A DNA stretch of 64,000 nt from Fasciolopsis buskii (Eukaryota > Platyhelminthes > Trematoda > Plagiorchiida > Fasciolidae): assembly GCA_008360955.1 (NCBI GenBank), contig LUCM01008990.1:4530-68529 (forward strand), written 5' to 3'. Shown piece after piece: positions 47,721-60,783 of the stretch. The stretch's first letter is position 1. Each line of letters opens with the position of its first letter. The notes beneath the pieces were generated by a model, which ran no database searches, was not told the DNA's origin, and saw only the letters and a list, made by a program, of their open reading frames with translations. Position numbers and translations under genes: made by a program.

Positions 47721-50700
47721 TTATCCTAAAACCTTAGTCTTAGTCATTATCATCTTTACCATTAAAATGAAAATAAATAGGGCGTTAAATATCTAGTTCG
47801 CAGTTTTTCACTCTGAAATTTGTTTTGGTGCCTCACCGAGGATAAGATTTAATTCGTCTAGCATGCTATTCCTGAGTCTGCTGGGCCACTGAACCACTAC
47901 TAAGACGTTGTATTGGTTACCCGTTGAAACAGTGGAACAAGTAATAAATGAAAACAGTGACAAGCAGCTTGAGCGACTAATACAAAACAGAAAGAAGCAG
48001 GTGATAAGTCGATCTGTTCTACTAATCAGAATTTGTAGTTCAAGCGAGAAATGAACATTTCGATATATTAGATGAGGAACTGAAAATTCCCACTAGTGTT
48101 CTACGGCATGGCTTCAGTCGAACATCGCCAACTGAGAACTTTGGCCATTTAGGGAGTCGGGTTAATGGTACCCTCGAGGGACACCAAAAAACAGGCCAAA
48201 AAATCAAGAAAGACCTAAAAAAAAAGCGGAACCGAAAAGCACCGATAGTCGGAGGGTCGATCCTGCTGCTACGTTACTGGTGTGAAAACGAATTGGTTTT
48301 GTTTGTACGAACTATTTTGAATTGCTAGACTAACACAGTAGATCCGTGTCTACCCGTATCGTTTTTTTTTTCTTATTGGTTCTCCATTGTGCCGAATGTA
48401 AGATGTGCGGAATTCCTTTGCTGCGCTATGAATCACTACAAAGCGCACACACTACAGCTAAATCATTTGCAAGCGCACAATATGTACACCAAATCACAAG
48501 ATGTCGCATCGCCAGCTAATTCAACAGACTATCTATTCTGTCAAATATTGATAAATCAATAGAACGTTGAATGACAGCTATGTTCAGCCTAGTACGGTTC
48601 TGTATGTGTGCAGCCGACCGCTGCTACAGCTTGCTGTCACGTGACGTTGTTTGCTGGCATGAGCTGTCCTGACCGTTCTAATAAGAGTCGACTGACCTCG
48701 TTGCATACAGTTTGCGATCGCTGAAAACATGACCCTCCAAGCGTTCCAAAGGCTCTTGTCTCAATCTACACTGCAAATCAGAATTTTCATTTCGCCTCGC
48801 TAAATCACAGACTGACTACCACGATCCAAAGACCGAAGTTGCACAAATACTCATTCTCACACGCATGCATACGTACACTTGGTATGACTGAGGATCTCTT
48901 CGGATGGTATGCTCAGCACAGCAAACTACCCAGTCTTTAGGATGAATTTCGTACTTGTAACTCGATGAATCTCGAGGGAATAGATGCTGATCATAAATGT
49001 TCAAGTTCATCAGGCGAAGATACGAAAACAGTTAGCGTTCTGGTTCTGCAGAGGCATTAGAATGAACACCAAACTATCGAAAAGTAGTTGCCACCTTATT
49101 CTGTGTCTGTCAAGTCCAGTGACCTCATGCTGATGTGGCGGAATTCATGATCTTCTGCTGGTGAGTATTGTGTCATATGGTGAGGGTACCACTCTTCACA
49201 TAGATAACAGATTACAATCGAAGAATTCGTTGGATGAGGAAGGAAAATGATGAATCACGCGGACTGGCTGCCATCAGTTCCGAACTCCGTATCGGGAATG
49301 TAATAAGTAATGTTTTTATGACAGCACACAAAAGACTGGTTATTTCAGTGACATTTCTTTCCATTCACCGACCGGTATTAACGAATACACTTCCTTTTGA
49401 GCTCAGTCAAGATTTATGGAAACAAATTGTAGCAACTCCAAGAGTTACGTTTTACATGTTTAAATGAGACATACCTTTAAGCTGACATCGACTGACGGTC
49501 AGTTTCTGTGAATTGGTCTTCTACGCTTATAAAACGTCTTCTTCCCAAATGTCCAGAGAGTTATAGGAACGAATCCAGGTAGCAATTCCCTATCACGAAA
49601 TGCACTTGCCACCGAACTAAATTTGCACACTGGTTAATAAGAAAAACTTATCGCGCATTGCATTTCATGCCGGCATCTGAACTATGCTAAAGAATGTATC
49701 CTGTACGAAAGACAGTCTGTAGGTTTCCTCAGTGCAGTGCAGGATGGCATTGAAAGTACGCTAGAAATCGATATCGTGAACTGATAGTCATCCATTTACC
49801 CTGGGAAATCGTTTACCGATCATCTGCGAAGAAAGTGAAGTTTTGTGCAAACACTGCCATCACAGTTCGTCTTGATCTGATCGTTAGAACAATCTTATCC
49901 CTATGCTGCAACTCGTCCGTTCAATAGCGGTTCACGGCGTTGTCTTCTGAACCCAAAGAATCCGAATGTTCCTGTTTTCTAAGAGCATATGGCTGTTTAG
50001 TTCATCATACAGTTATGCGGAAAATATCTTGACGTTTCTTTCTTAATCAGTTCACCTAACCTATTTCCATCGTTTGTGAATGAGGTCAAACCAATCCAGT
50101 CACTCGGGCGTTAATTTCTAAAACTGGAAATTCACCTGCGCGTGCATTTTAGGCCGGATGAACGTCATGCCAATAGTTCATTTGGCTCAGCTACCTTCCA
50201 GTTAAGGGATCAAAGAATCCGGTGACTTGAGTCCAGTCCCCTGAATTGATTGATGGGACTGCTGCTTCATAAATACCCTAATTTATGCTATCCAACCATG
50301 AAACCCGCTTCTCCGTCTTGAGGTGGTGCCCCACTAGCACTTAATAGTATCCGACTTTCACTCATTAGTCACGAGACCATTTCCAGTAGACTGACATGGA
50401 GCAGTTTAGACCAGAATTTGGAATGACGACAAAACACACGGGTATGTCACGTGCAACATGTCACCAGCAATAAGATTTGATAATTTAGTGCGAATTCGAT
50501 GAAGTATTGTAAATTTCATTAATGAGTGTTTATTTATTATAGTCAAGCTCATTGTTTATCCAAAAGTTTCCATAAACACTAAAAGAATTTTGAGAAACCG
50601 AAGGACATTTGGGAATAAAACTGTCCAAACAGCGGCTTATGTTGAAGTATAATTTCTAAACCCCCCTCCGGAATAAATAATATTACCAGATAAATAATGT

Positions 50701-50756
50701 TAGACCGATACACTAAAATTGCAAACCAGTGTGCGCGAATGTCACCATGAAACCGC
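47721..50756. other. Intergenic, nothing recognised
   Basis: No ORF with a recognisable domain, no RNA gene and no clear repeat was seen. Confidence 0.5.
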
Positions 50757-51124
50757 GGAGACGTTCGTAAGGATTTTACACACAAGCCCATCCAGACAAA
50801 CAAATACACCGCCTCGAAAACCCCCTAACAAGCAAGCTTCAACTGACCTCACTGAACGAGTCTACCTCTGTGTGCAGACATGCATCGGAACTGTTCGTCG
50901 TGAACATATCCAGCTAATCAAACAGAGTTGTTAGCGCAACCTCGTTTACTGGAATAACAGACCAGATGTGCGAACCCTTTGATGGTCGTATGCGTACTGG
51001 CTTTAGAACTCCTTCAATCTGTGAATATCGATCCGAAATCCTTGGACTGAGCAAAGAAAGTAACAACTTTGAGGACAGGGATAAATCTTGTCTGCCAAAG
51101 GCAGTCAGAAAAGCAGCTACATAG
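50757..51124 (+). repeat. Repeat unit R, copy 1 (368 bp)
   Basis: Same length as, and apparently identical to, 52501-52868 in direct orientation, and the reverse complement of 53795-54162. All three start with ggagacgttcgtaagg and end with gcagctacatag. This copy is followed at once by a single N and a (TA)n tract, whereas the other copies continue into a further 110 bp. Confidence 0.95.
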
Positions 51125-51125
51125 N

Positions 51126-51183
<58 letters not shown>
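51125..51183. repeat. Ambiguous base followed by (TA)n
   Basis: One N at 51125, then about 58 nt of alternating TA. The single N exactly at the end of repeat R is a likely consensus or join artefact. Confidence 0.95.
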
Positions 51184-51184
<1 letters not shown>

Positions 51185-52979
51185 CGTATGGGAGAGATCA
51201 CTGGCAGGAAATCTTCTGTTTCCCAACCACCGTATAATATTCGTTGGTCACTTTAGGGGTTCATCGTAATTCTGATTGTTTGGTGGTAGTTGCAGTCGCC
51301 GTTACAGCAGTATCGAAATACCTCAAGTGACCTGCGCGTAGACTCGTCACGTATGCCTTAGTGAGCGAGATGTATAGGCCGTCTGAGGTGGCCGCAATTT
51401 GGATGAGGCAGTATCGTGTTGTATACGTGCCAAAAAGTTTCAGGATGAGCTGACGTGGTATCAATGACCCGTTAGTCGCTCTACATAACTGGTTGTCTTG
51501 TGAGAATTAAAATCTGTTCGCCCTAATTAGTACTACTGATTATAAATAGGGTCTGTGATGGACAAAAAAACAAAGGTACGCGAACATCCGGACCGATACG
51601 GCTCCAAGACAGGGGTGCAAGCGCCAAAGTGCCGTGAGATGGTGACACGATATGCAAAATCTATTCTTGGATGTGAGCACACTCGCGTGGGTTCATCGGC
51701 AATTTACCCTTCAATCAGACATGACTGGCGCTAGTTGCACTGCGGCATTTTCACTACTTATTCGGAATAAACGACTAAGTGTATCCTATTGTTGTTGTTC
51801 GTCTCCGAAACACATCAACATACAACTATACATAGACTACACGCTGAATTGTTACCAGCACGCAAAATATCAGTGAAAGAATATGCAAGGGTGCGAGGAA
51901 TAGGAACGGAAACCTTGAATGAACGCAGCCCACCGATTTTTTCAACTGACTCGTCAAACACATCGGCTGAGTCGAATAGTCGGAATTTGTTCTTTTTTAG
52001 ATTGACATGAGCACAATAAAAGGATGAGTTATTGAAATGAAAAGTGTTAATTCATATATGCAAATGTCCTCGAATTACTTTTCTGCAAATTGAGAGGACG
52101 TTCAGGTTTAATTGCCGAATTTTGCGAACAAAAAAGAAAACAGAACACAAAGGCATGGAGTTTTTTCACATTTGCAAGTCACTCGGCGAACCTTTGTCCG
52201 AACGCAGAGTGCTTCACGGCGGCAGCGATAATTAAGGGAAATAGATCTTAAGATAAATTTCACTTTTAAGTATTTGCAAAGATGCGTTGTGAAAGCTTTC
52301 ATGTGGAAATCAACAAGTCGGCGAGCTTTATTCATCATCTGCAAAAAGTTGTAAACCTAAAACGAATATGCACCCCTTACTGAGCGTATCAGTTTACCGA
52401 TGCGACCAAACGCAAGACAATTCAGACTTGATAAATGCATGGAAAAGTTACAGCCGCACCAGATAACTAGCGACTATTGCTGAAGTCTTCGTCGGGCCAT
52501 GGAGACGTTCGTAAGGATTTTACACACAAGCCCATCCAGACAAACAAATACACCGCCTCGAAAACCCCCTAACAAGCAAGCTTCAACTGACCTCACTGAA
52601 CGAGTCTACCTCTGTGTGCAGACATGCATCGGAACTGTTCGTCGTGAACATATCCAGCTAATCAAACAGAGTTGTTAGCGCAACCTCGTTTACTGGAATA
52701 ACAGACCAGATGTGCGAACCCTTTGATGGTCGTATGCGTACTGGCTTTAGAACTCCTTCAATCTGTGAATATCGATCCGAAATCCTTGGACTGAGCAAAG
52801 AAAGTAACAACTTTGAGGACAGGGATAAATCTTGTCTGCCAAAGGCAGTCAGAAAAGCAGCTACATAGGATGTAGCTTTAGAAAGTATTCGGATTGATTG
52901 ACAGTGTAAACTCTTCTAATAATGTTTTATGAGTGATCTTATACTTAATCTGGGACACTGAATTCACCTTGGTTAGATT
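51184..52979. repeat. Left arm of a 1.8-kb palindrome
   Basis: Every base position x pairs with 106663 minus x in the right arm 53684-55479; ORFs on opposite strands at mirrored coordinates translate identically. The arm contains a unique part U (51184-52500), repeat R copy 2 (52501-52868) and a 110-bp part S (52869-52979). U and R appear identical in the two arms; S shows at least three transitions (for example near 52869, 52883 and 52914). Confidence 0.95.
52501..52868 (+). repeat. Repeat unit R, copy 2
   Basis: Direct copy of 50757-51124, located inside the left arm of the palindrome. Confidence 0.95.
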
Positions 52980-53683
52980 TAACATGGATTTTTAACTGTG
53001 TTAAAACCTGGAACTAGAATTATAACTGTTGGTTTTGGGTTTTGTCTGATGGGCCACAAAGATTCTAAATTTCAGGAGCAATGATTGATTTTTTAAATGA
53101 CTAGTCCGGTGTTGGATGTAGATGAACCAATGATTTGTGTAGGTCGAAACCTACTGGATTATCACCTCTAGTCTCCGGACATCGTCGTCTCTTTTCCGGT
53201 GTTCACTTCGAGCCGCACCCCATTTGTTGCTGAATGCGCCACGAAAACCATACAAGTTTTTACTTTGACCCCTGACTGGGGCAAACGATAGTGATCCAAC
53301 CTTCCATTCACACTTACCAATGACCAAAGTCCTCATCCCCGAGCCTTTCACCAGATCTCGCTCAGGCTTTCCAGCCTGACCTGGGTTCGTGGTAGGAAAT
53401 CAAGAGTCTAATATAAGGCAACCCAGCGTCCTCAAAGAGTTTATAAATAATAAGGAAATGGACGAAATAGTCCTCGCGTGAACGGTGGGAGAACATTGGG
53501 ATCGCGTCTTCTTTACCAAAATGATAAAAATACTGTTGCTACTTGACGAGATTTGTTCAAAGTTCGCAAATCATGCGTACGCAATTAAGCTTTATTGTCA
53601 ACCCCAGATAGGAAATTACATTAAGATCGGCATAGATGTGGGAAATAGCTTTGATAGTGACCAGAATTAGAAACTCTGTGCAA
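52980..53683. other. Spacer (loop) of the 1.8-kb palindrome
   Basis: About 704 bp that is not repeated elsewhere in the window. Short ORFs only, without recognisable domain. Confidence 0.7.
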
Positions 53684-55479
53684 AACCTAACTAAGGTGAA
53701 TTCAGTGTCCCAGATTAAGTATAAGATCACTCATAAAACATTATTAGAGGAGTTTACACTGTCAATCAATCCGAATACTTTCCAAAGCTACATTCTATGT
53801 AGCTGCTTTTCTGACTGCCTTTGGCAGACAAGATTTATCCCTGTCCTCAAAGTTGTTACTTTCTTTGCTCAGTCCAAGGATTTCGGATCGATATTCACAG
53901 ATTGAAGGAGTTCTAAAGCCAGTACGCATACGACCATCAAAGGGTTCGCACATCTGGTCTGTTATTCCAGTAAACGAGGTTGCGCTAACAACTCTGTTTG
54001 ATTAGCTGGATATGTTCACGACGAACAGTTCCGATGCATGTCTGCACACAGAGGTAGACTCGTTCAGTGAGGTCAGTTGAAGCTTGCTTGTTAGGGGGTT
54101 TTCGAGGCGGTGTATTTGTTTGTCTGGATGGGCTTGTGTGTAAAATCCTTACGAACGTCTCCATGGCCCGACGAAGACTTCAGCAATAGTCGCTAGTTAT
54201 CTGGTGCGGCTGTAACTTTTCCATGCATTTATCAAGTCTGAATTGTCTTGCGTTTGGTCGCATCGGTAAACTGATACGCTCAGTAAGGGGTGCATATTCG
54301 TTTTAGGTTTACAACTTTTTGCAGATGATGAATAAAGCTCGCCGACTTGTTGATTTCCACATGAAAGCTTTCACAACGCATCTTTGCAAATACTTAAAAG
54401 TGAAATTTATCTTAAGATCTATTTCCCTTAATTATCGCTGCCGCCGTGAAGCACTCTGCGTTCGGACAAAGGTTCGCCGAGTGACTTGCAAATGTGAAAA
54501 AACTCCATGCCTTTGTGTTCTGTTTTCTTTTTTGTTCGCAAAATTCGGCAATTAAACCTGAACGTCCTCTCAATTTGCAGAAAAGTAATTCGAGGACATT
54601 TGCATATATGAATTAACACTTTTCATTTCAATAACTCATCCTTTTATTGTGCTCATGTCAATCTAAAAAAGAACAAATTCCGACTATTCGACTCAGCCGA
54701 TGTGTTTGACGAGTCAGTTGAAAAAATCGGTGGGCTGCGTTCATTCAAGGTTTCCGTTCCTATTCCTCGCACCCTTGCATATTCTTTCACTGATATTTTG
54801 CGTGCTGGTAACAATTCAGCGTGTAGTCTATGTATAGTTGTATGTTGATGTGTTTCGGAGACGAACAACAACAATAGGATACACTTAGTCGTTTATTCCG
54901 AATAAGTAGTGAAAATGCCGCAGTGCAACTAGCGCCAGTCATGTCTGATTGAAGGGTAAATTGCCGATGAACCCACGCGAGTGTGCTCACATCCAAGAAT
55001 AGATTTTGCATATCGTGTCACCATCTCACGGCACTTTGGCGCTTGCACCCCTGTCTTGGAGCCGTATCGGTCCGGATGTTCGCGTACCTTTGTTTTTTTG
55101 TCCATCACAGACCCTATTTATAATCAGTAGTACTAATTAGGGCGAACAGATTTTAATTCTCACAAGACAACCAGTTATGTAGAGCGACTAACGGGTCATT
55201 GATACCACGTCAGCTCATCCTGAAACTTTTTGGCACGTATACAACACGATACTGCCTCATCCAAATTGCGGCCACCTCAGACGGCCTATACATCTCGCTC
55301 ACTAAGGCATACGTGACGAGTCTACGCGCAGGTCACTTGAGGTATTTCGATACTGCTGTAACGGCGACTGCAACTACCACCAAACAATCAGAATTACGAT
55401 GAACCCCTAAAGTGACCAACGAATATTATACGGTGGTTGGGAAACAGAAGATTTCCTGCCAGTGATCTCTCCCATACGT
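53684..55479. repeat. Right arm of the 1.8-kb palindrome
   Basis: Reverse complement of 51184-52979. It contains S', R' (53795-54162) and U' (54163-55479). It runs into a short TA tract and then into a second, reversed start of U, which is cut by the assembly gap. Confidence 0.95.
54319..54555 (+). other. Duplicated open frame in palindrome arms, possible exon
   Basis: A 78-codon frame starting MQMMNKARRLVDFHMKAF that also occurs inverted at 52108-52344. It is preceded by a T-rich run ending tttttgcag, a good splice-acceptor context, and within it lies gtgaaat, a weak donor. No protein family was recognised. It may be an exon of an unidentified gene or chance. Confidence 0.2.
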
Positions 55480-55517
55480 TATATATATATATATAACGTA
55501 TGGGAGAGATCACTGGC
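55458..55517. repeat. Perfect 60-bp palindrome at the gap edge
   Basis: The 30 bases from 55458 and the 30 bases up to 55517 are exact reverse complements, centred in a (TA)n run at 55487/55488. The right half repeats the start of unit U and is cut by Ns. Confidence 0.97.
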
Positions 55518-55876
55518 NNNNNNNNNNNNNNNNNNNNNNNNNNNNNNNNNNNNNNNNNNNNNNNNNNNNNNNNNNNNNNNNNNNNNNNNNNNNNNNNNNN
55601 NNNNNNNNNNNNNNNNNNNNNNNNNNNNNNNNNNNNNNNNNNNNNNNNNNNNNNNNNNNNNNNNNNNNNNNNNNNNNNNNNNNNNNNNNNNNNNNNNNNN
55701 NNNNNNNNNNNNNNNNNNNNNNNNNNNNNNNNNNNNNNNNNNNNNNNNNNNNNNNNNNNNNNNNNNNNNNNNNNNNNNNNNNNNNNNNNNNNNNNNNNNN
55801 NNNNNNNNNNNNNNNNNNNNNNNNNNNNNNNNNNNNNNNNNNNNNNNNNNNNNNNNNNNNNNNNNNNNNNNNNNNN
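55518..55876. other. Assembly gap (359 N)
   Basis: Run of 359 N. It is bounded on the left by the palindrome and on the right by a (TA)n tract, so the missing sequence is probably more of the same repeat. Confidence 0.99.
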
Positions 55877-55890
55877 TATATATATATATG
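55877..55890. repeat. (TA)n tract at the right gap edge
   Basis: Short alternating TA run immediately after the gap, similar to the tracts at 51126 and 55481. Confidence 0.9.
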
Positions 55891-58800
55891 AGTCAAAATA
55901 TCTGCAGCTCAGGTTGCATATTTTAGAGGTTAGAGGGCGTACACTGAATTATAACGTCTATTGTAACGTTTCGATCAAAACTATGACTCGTTATCTAACG
56001 TTCGACTACGAGTCTCAGTTTGGGTCGAATGGAAGTATTACAGATTAGCGGGACTGTTGCTGTACTTCATCAAACCACTGTGCAATTCTCGCGGCATGAC
56101 ATTTCAGTTGAAAGGTTTCAGTTGCTCCGTAGACTGAACATGCACCTTTTTGTTCATGAGACTCGCACCAGGCCACCTAACCAAGTGAGTGGTCCCGGAA
56201 ATTCAGCGTTATTGTCAGTTTTGATTAAATGGGTGTCAGAAATAAACATTTCTTATTCTTTGAAATTATGGGCAGTCCGAATGTATGCATTGGCGGTTGA
56301 ATTCGAAAAATCGGCCAACCAACGGTAGGGAATGTCTCTCGAAAATAGAAACCAGCAACAAGAAATCTCTGTGTACTGCAGTCTTTTTGATCTGTTGGCT
56401 CACATTAACAAAGGTCCAAAACTCCCTTACGGCATAGCCAATTTATTTAGCCGGCTCACATCCTGCATTGACTGACTGGTGTTTATTGTTTCGTTCCATT
56501 TTTTTCCATTTCGCAGACATGTATATTGCAACGGTTACGTAAAATAATGTTAATGTGACCTTTGTTTACTGTGTCGACCTGGTTCCTGAGATTTTTGTGT
56601 GATTCTACCTGAACTATTCTTTGACGGATGACATCATCAAATTTGGATGCACACCCATAGCAAGTCCGATGTCGGCTCGCTTGACCTTAGGCACACATAT
56701 GTGCACCTCCAGCAGCGAGCATTTTCACCTTTCCAATCATTTCATTGTATCGGACTTCGTGTATTCGCTGGCATACACTTGTGTTGTGTGGATTCTACCA
56801 CGAGCCAAATCATCGTTTTGACTTGTGCTTAAATTGGTGTCCCAATAATAACGTCAAATTGAGATGACAAAAAATAGAACATTAATTACTGCGTGAATAG
56901 GCACCAATTGTTGTCACTGGAACATCTAGAATAGTTCAACACTAGCAACAACAACGAAGAAGAAGTGGACGATTCAAGTCCCTTTTTTCAGACTAGTGAC
57001 AAATCTAGTCGTTTGGTAGTAAATGAATTTCCAGCTTTAATCTCGAAAGCTTTATTTTTGATGTTTTTTCCTCTCCGATTTCATTGACTTTCGGATAGAA
57101 ACACAAAATTCGCGTGCCATTAATCTGACCGTGAACACTTAGGTCACTACGTGAATGAAACAGAATTTTTGGTTTCTAATGGATTGAATGTCACACCCTT
57201 GATATATCCAGCCTCAGTGACCCTAAGTAAGCTTGAATTATTTGCCTTCTCGGGGGCCGTACTCCAATGGAAAAAGCCGGCTGAAATCAAGAAATTGTAA
57301 TCGATGGGTTCCTGTATGTTTCAGAATCAGTGCTGAATGCTGTACTGGGGATAAACATCACAACTCAAACGGTAAAGAGAGTCCTGATGTCCACAATGTG
57401 GACCGAAATACAGAAAACGAAAACAGTTCTCCTACCGTGGTCCACACACTGGAGCTTAAGTGGTTCACTTTAAGTAGACGGATCAAGAAAACTATGTTCG
57501 CATATTTTAGTGTAAGATGTTTGATTCAGACAGTACAGTTGCCGAAAATTATTACGAACACGGTTACGGACAGCAAGAAAGGTAGTTCAGATAACAACTG
57601 AGCGGATGAAACTGAGTCCTGATTTGGTGTTGTTTTGTTCAGCCTATGCTCTGATTGAGCTTGCAGTGCTACATATTCGAAAATCCAATGCACAGTGGAA
57701 TGTACATTATCGGACAGAAGTGCATTAGTTTAGCTAACTGTGATAGCCAGGAACATTGGCCTACTCAAACCCACGCGTAACTAACGCGTTCACTGGTAAA
57801 AACTTTTTTAATTCCTCCTTACTAAAGAGCAACTCAGGCATTTCAAGATAAATTGTGATAGTCTGATTGGAGGGCTGCATGTTCACCGCTCAGATAAATG
57901 GCATTCCGATCTACCAGCCTCTCCGTTGTGCGCTGCTCCTGATTGGCTTTTTCTTTCACCTGTGTGCAACCGTTAGGGTGTGTGAAACGGTTAGGTGACC
58001 TTCACACACACCAACCACGACAAGTTACCACATTCGTGTTTACTGGTTCAGCGCAGAATACGAGTAACCGGCTATTCGCCAAGCATGCATGCATCGGCAG
58101 CTAAGACCATGCAGGTTCGCGGTTTTCATAGCTGTTCACTTTCCCCGAAAGCTCAATGTGCAAATAGCAGTTCCCCTAAAATCAGAGCCACAAAGTCATT
58201 CGTCAAGTTTAAGAACGATCAATGGTCAGTCTGGAGCTTGCTAGTTCTAGGGATCGAATGAAACAGGCACGTTAGACACATATGTGACTAGCGGCGGCGC
58301 AGGAAGTGTACATAAAGAGTTGATCGATCAGTCAGTCAACCGCCACAATGCACTGGCGCTTGGTAGAGCGAGCGGCTGAAATAACGATAAGATACCAACG
58401 CAGTCAAGTACATACATCTAAACTTCTCTCATTGTTGGTTCAGCGGCCTTAGCCAAACCAATATGCCTTGAAGATTACGTTAACATTTACAACAGTCATT
58501 TAACCGGAATTTGGTTGCTGTTCCGTGCGACCAACCTCATATCATGACTCCAATTTTTAGCCCTTGTACGAGTCGGGAGTTGAAATTGGTCGCGCTAAAC
58601 TAGGGTTGGTTTAAATGAAGTCCACAATTCCGTAAATAATTCTGTTCAGAATTGGTATCCGGGTCTTCGGTGACTTGCAGTCCAAGCGGTTTACTGAGAT
58701 ATGTTCTGACATTTTCGTCAGGGCGAAATTTCATGATTTCCGTGAGAATTCGGCTCAAAAATAAGATTTTTGTCTGAAACACGATGATGCGGTTTACAGT

Positions 58801-59455
58801 TAGTCTTTCTAATTCCCGGTGAAAACTGGAGTCTTTGAGCAAGTGTGCATGCTAAAATTAAGAACTTTCTTTTGAGTGCTGCTTGGAAACTTTGTTTTCA
58901 GATTGTTCCGCGAACACGAAATTATCTTAGTTGTTTCAGCTTCCCGTAATGGGTCTGTGCTTGATTTTAAGATATCAAAACTTCGTCTATGAATCATTAT
59001 ATTTCAATATGGTAGACTTAATTTCAAAGGAAGTGGCGTTAAACTGGTTTATTCTTGAACTTATTTTCGCTTTTCAGTATCTTCATGTTGGTTTTAGTTG
59101 TTTTAGTTCTGGAGTTCTAATTAAACATCGGAAATAAATGGCCCTTAGCAATTCAGTTCTAATTCATATTTATTGAGTCGTTGATTTTGCACCCAAGGAT
59201 ACCTTGAGTTGAACTCATTAACAACCATTGGTTACTGGCACCATATGTGTATTATAGATTGCACTTTTGGCTAGATGTTATGGTCGATGACCAATCCAAG
59301 GTTTTTTGAACCTCAGATTTCATTCCTGCTATTAATTTTCTAAAAGAATCTGTCCTTTTCTCAATATTTCGAAATTGACGTTATTTCAAATATTGCGCGG
59401 TTGAATATTTTTATATGTCCGCGAAAAGATTCATAAAAGCCCTTTCTGTGATTGG
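55891..59455. other. Intergenic, nothing recognised
   Basis: Several ORFs up to 122 codons (for example 57233-57601, polar and Ser/Asn-rich) show no recognisable domain. No RNA gene or clear repeat was seen. Confidence 0.5.
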
Positions 59456-59760
59456 CTAGTCCACACATCGATCAAGGCCACCCAACAAAACTATATACAC
59501 GATAGAGCTCACTTGAATTCTGTCTTGTGTTGGTGGGTCACCAATAAACGCGCCGCAGTACTCTGTGTTCGTCTTCTCACTTCCGCTAGCGGGGTGGGCT
59601 AGCTGTTCGTATTTCGCGCCGCCTATTGTTCCGTGTGGCTGCTCATTCAAGGGAGCAGCAGATGTGTCCCATTCGTTGTGCGACTACGGGCCTTGAGTCT
59701 TAAGCCCGAACGTTTTGTGTCTCCAACCTCTATCTGTGTGTTCGTGTCCTACTAGACTAC
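59456..59760 (+). repeat. Possible solo LTR-like sequence
   Basis: A TATA-like tatatacacg (59491-59500) is followed by aataaa (59543-59548) and a G/T-rich stretch (ctgtgttcgtcttc), the order expected for R/U5 of an LTR. No second LTR, target duplication or internal coding region was found, so this is weak. Confidence 0.2.
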
Positions 59761-60167
59761 AGGCTGTGCTCCTGGGATATCGTGCGTCGCGAGTACTTGT
59801 GTCTTGTGTTTCAGTGTGTGCATAGACCAACCAAACTCGGCAACATAACACTAGACCACATCGGATGGTAGTAATGCTATACAGCACCAAAATAGCCCCA
59901 GATCCACAGGCACAGAATAGAGTTTGCAATGTTAGCTAAGTCTAAGATGCTGACACAGGGAGAAATATGCAACCTTCTTCCATATTTGGTGTAATCGTTG
60001 GAGACATTCTCTGTCCAAATGGTTTTATAACCCCTCTTCTCTTTTCATCTCATACCAAATACCTTAAGAGTCTGAGGTTTTGTGAACATTCTCACTATAT
60101 TCATTTGAATTCTAATTCACTAACCCTAGCGAATTCTGTATGGCATGCTTGAAGCATGCCTCTTGTG

Positions 60168-60405
60168 AAAAGAACATTCGTCGCGGCTGTTGGAGCCTAC
60201 TACATGAAGAGGAGTAACCCACAACGGAGACCCTAAAATTTGGAATGGCAGAAGACCATGTAGGGCCCGTTTGAGTCAGGTGCAGCAACGAGCCTAGAGA
60301 CAATGGTTCGCCACCTACAGTCAAAGTGATCGGCAGACCTGGAATTCGAACCCCTGAAGCTTTCGGTGACAGATGCCTAACTCTCTTGACCACGGCCGGT
60401 AAATT
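60168..60405 (-). repeat. tRNA-derived SINE-like element
   Basis: On the minus strand an A-box-like gtggtcaagagagttaggca (about 60395-60375) is followed by a near-perfect B box ggggttcgaattcc (about 60357-60344), then a body of about 170 nt that runs into ttcttttcac. Spacing fits an internal RNA polymerase III promoter. The body differs from the element at 31831-31956, so it is a second SINE-like family or a longer member. Confidence 0.65.
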
Positions 60406-60783
60406 TCCCCAGAAGCATATGGCCGCTTTCGCTGTTGGTCACTCTCGTCGGATATGAGTACCCGACTGGGCCGGGCTGCCGAAACATTCCATGAAGCGCG
60501 ACACTGATTATTCTGATTTGCACATTTTCCCCTCCGAGCCTAAGTGGCAACTTGATTTGAGAAGGACATGGAAACAGTATGAAACAGCTTAGAAATAACT
60601 TTGTATGTGAACCATTGTCGATAGCATGCATGCGATAAACGTGCCTTCTGTAGAAGGAGCAATGAACTCGCAGAGTTCGGATAATAAAACACTATAACAC
60701 GTCACTTCATTTCTGTCGCAGCTGGTGGTAAAGAAGACCGCACAAATGGAATGTTTATTACATGACCAAGTTTTCTTCTGATT

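Noticed and set aside
55462..56048. Open frames across the N run
   Set aside because: They consist mainly of unknown residues in the assembly gap.
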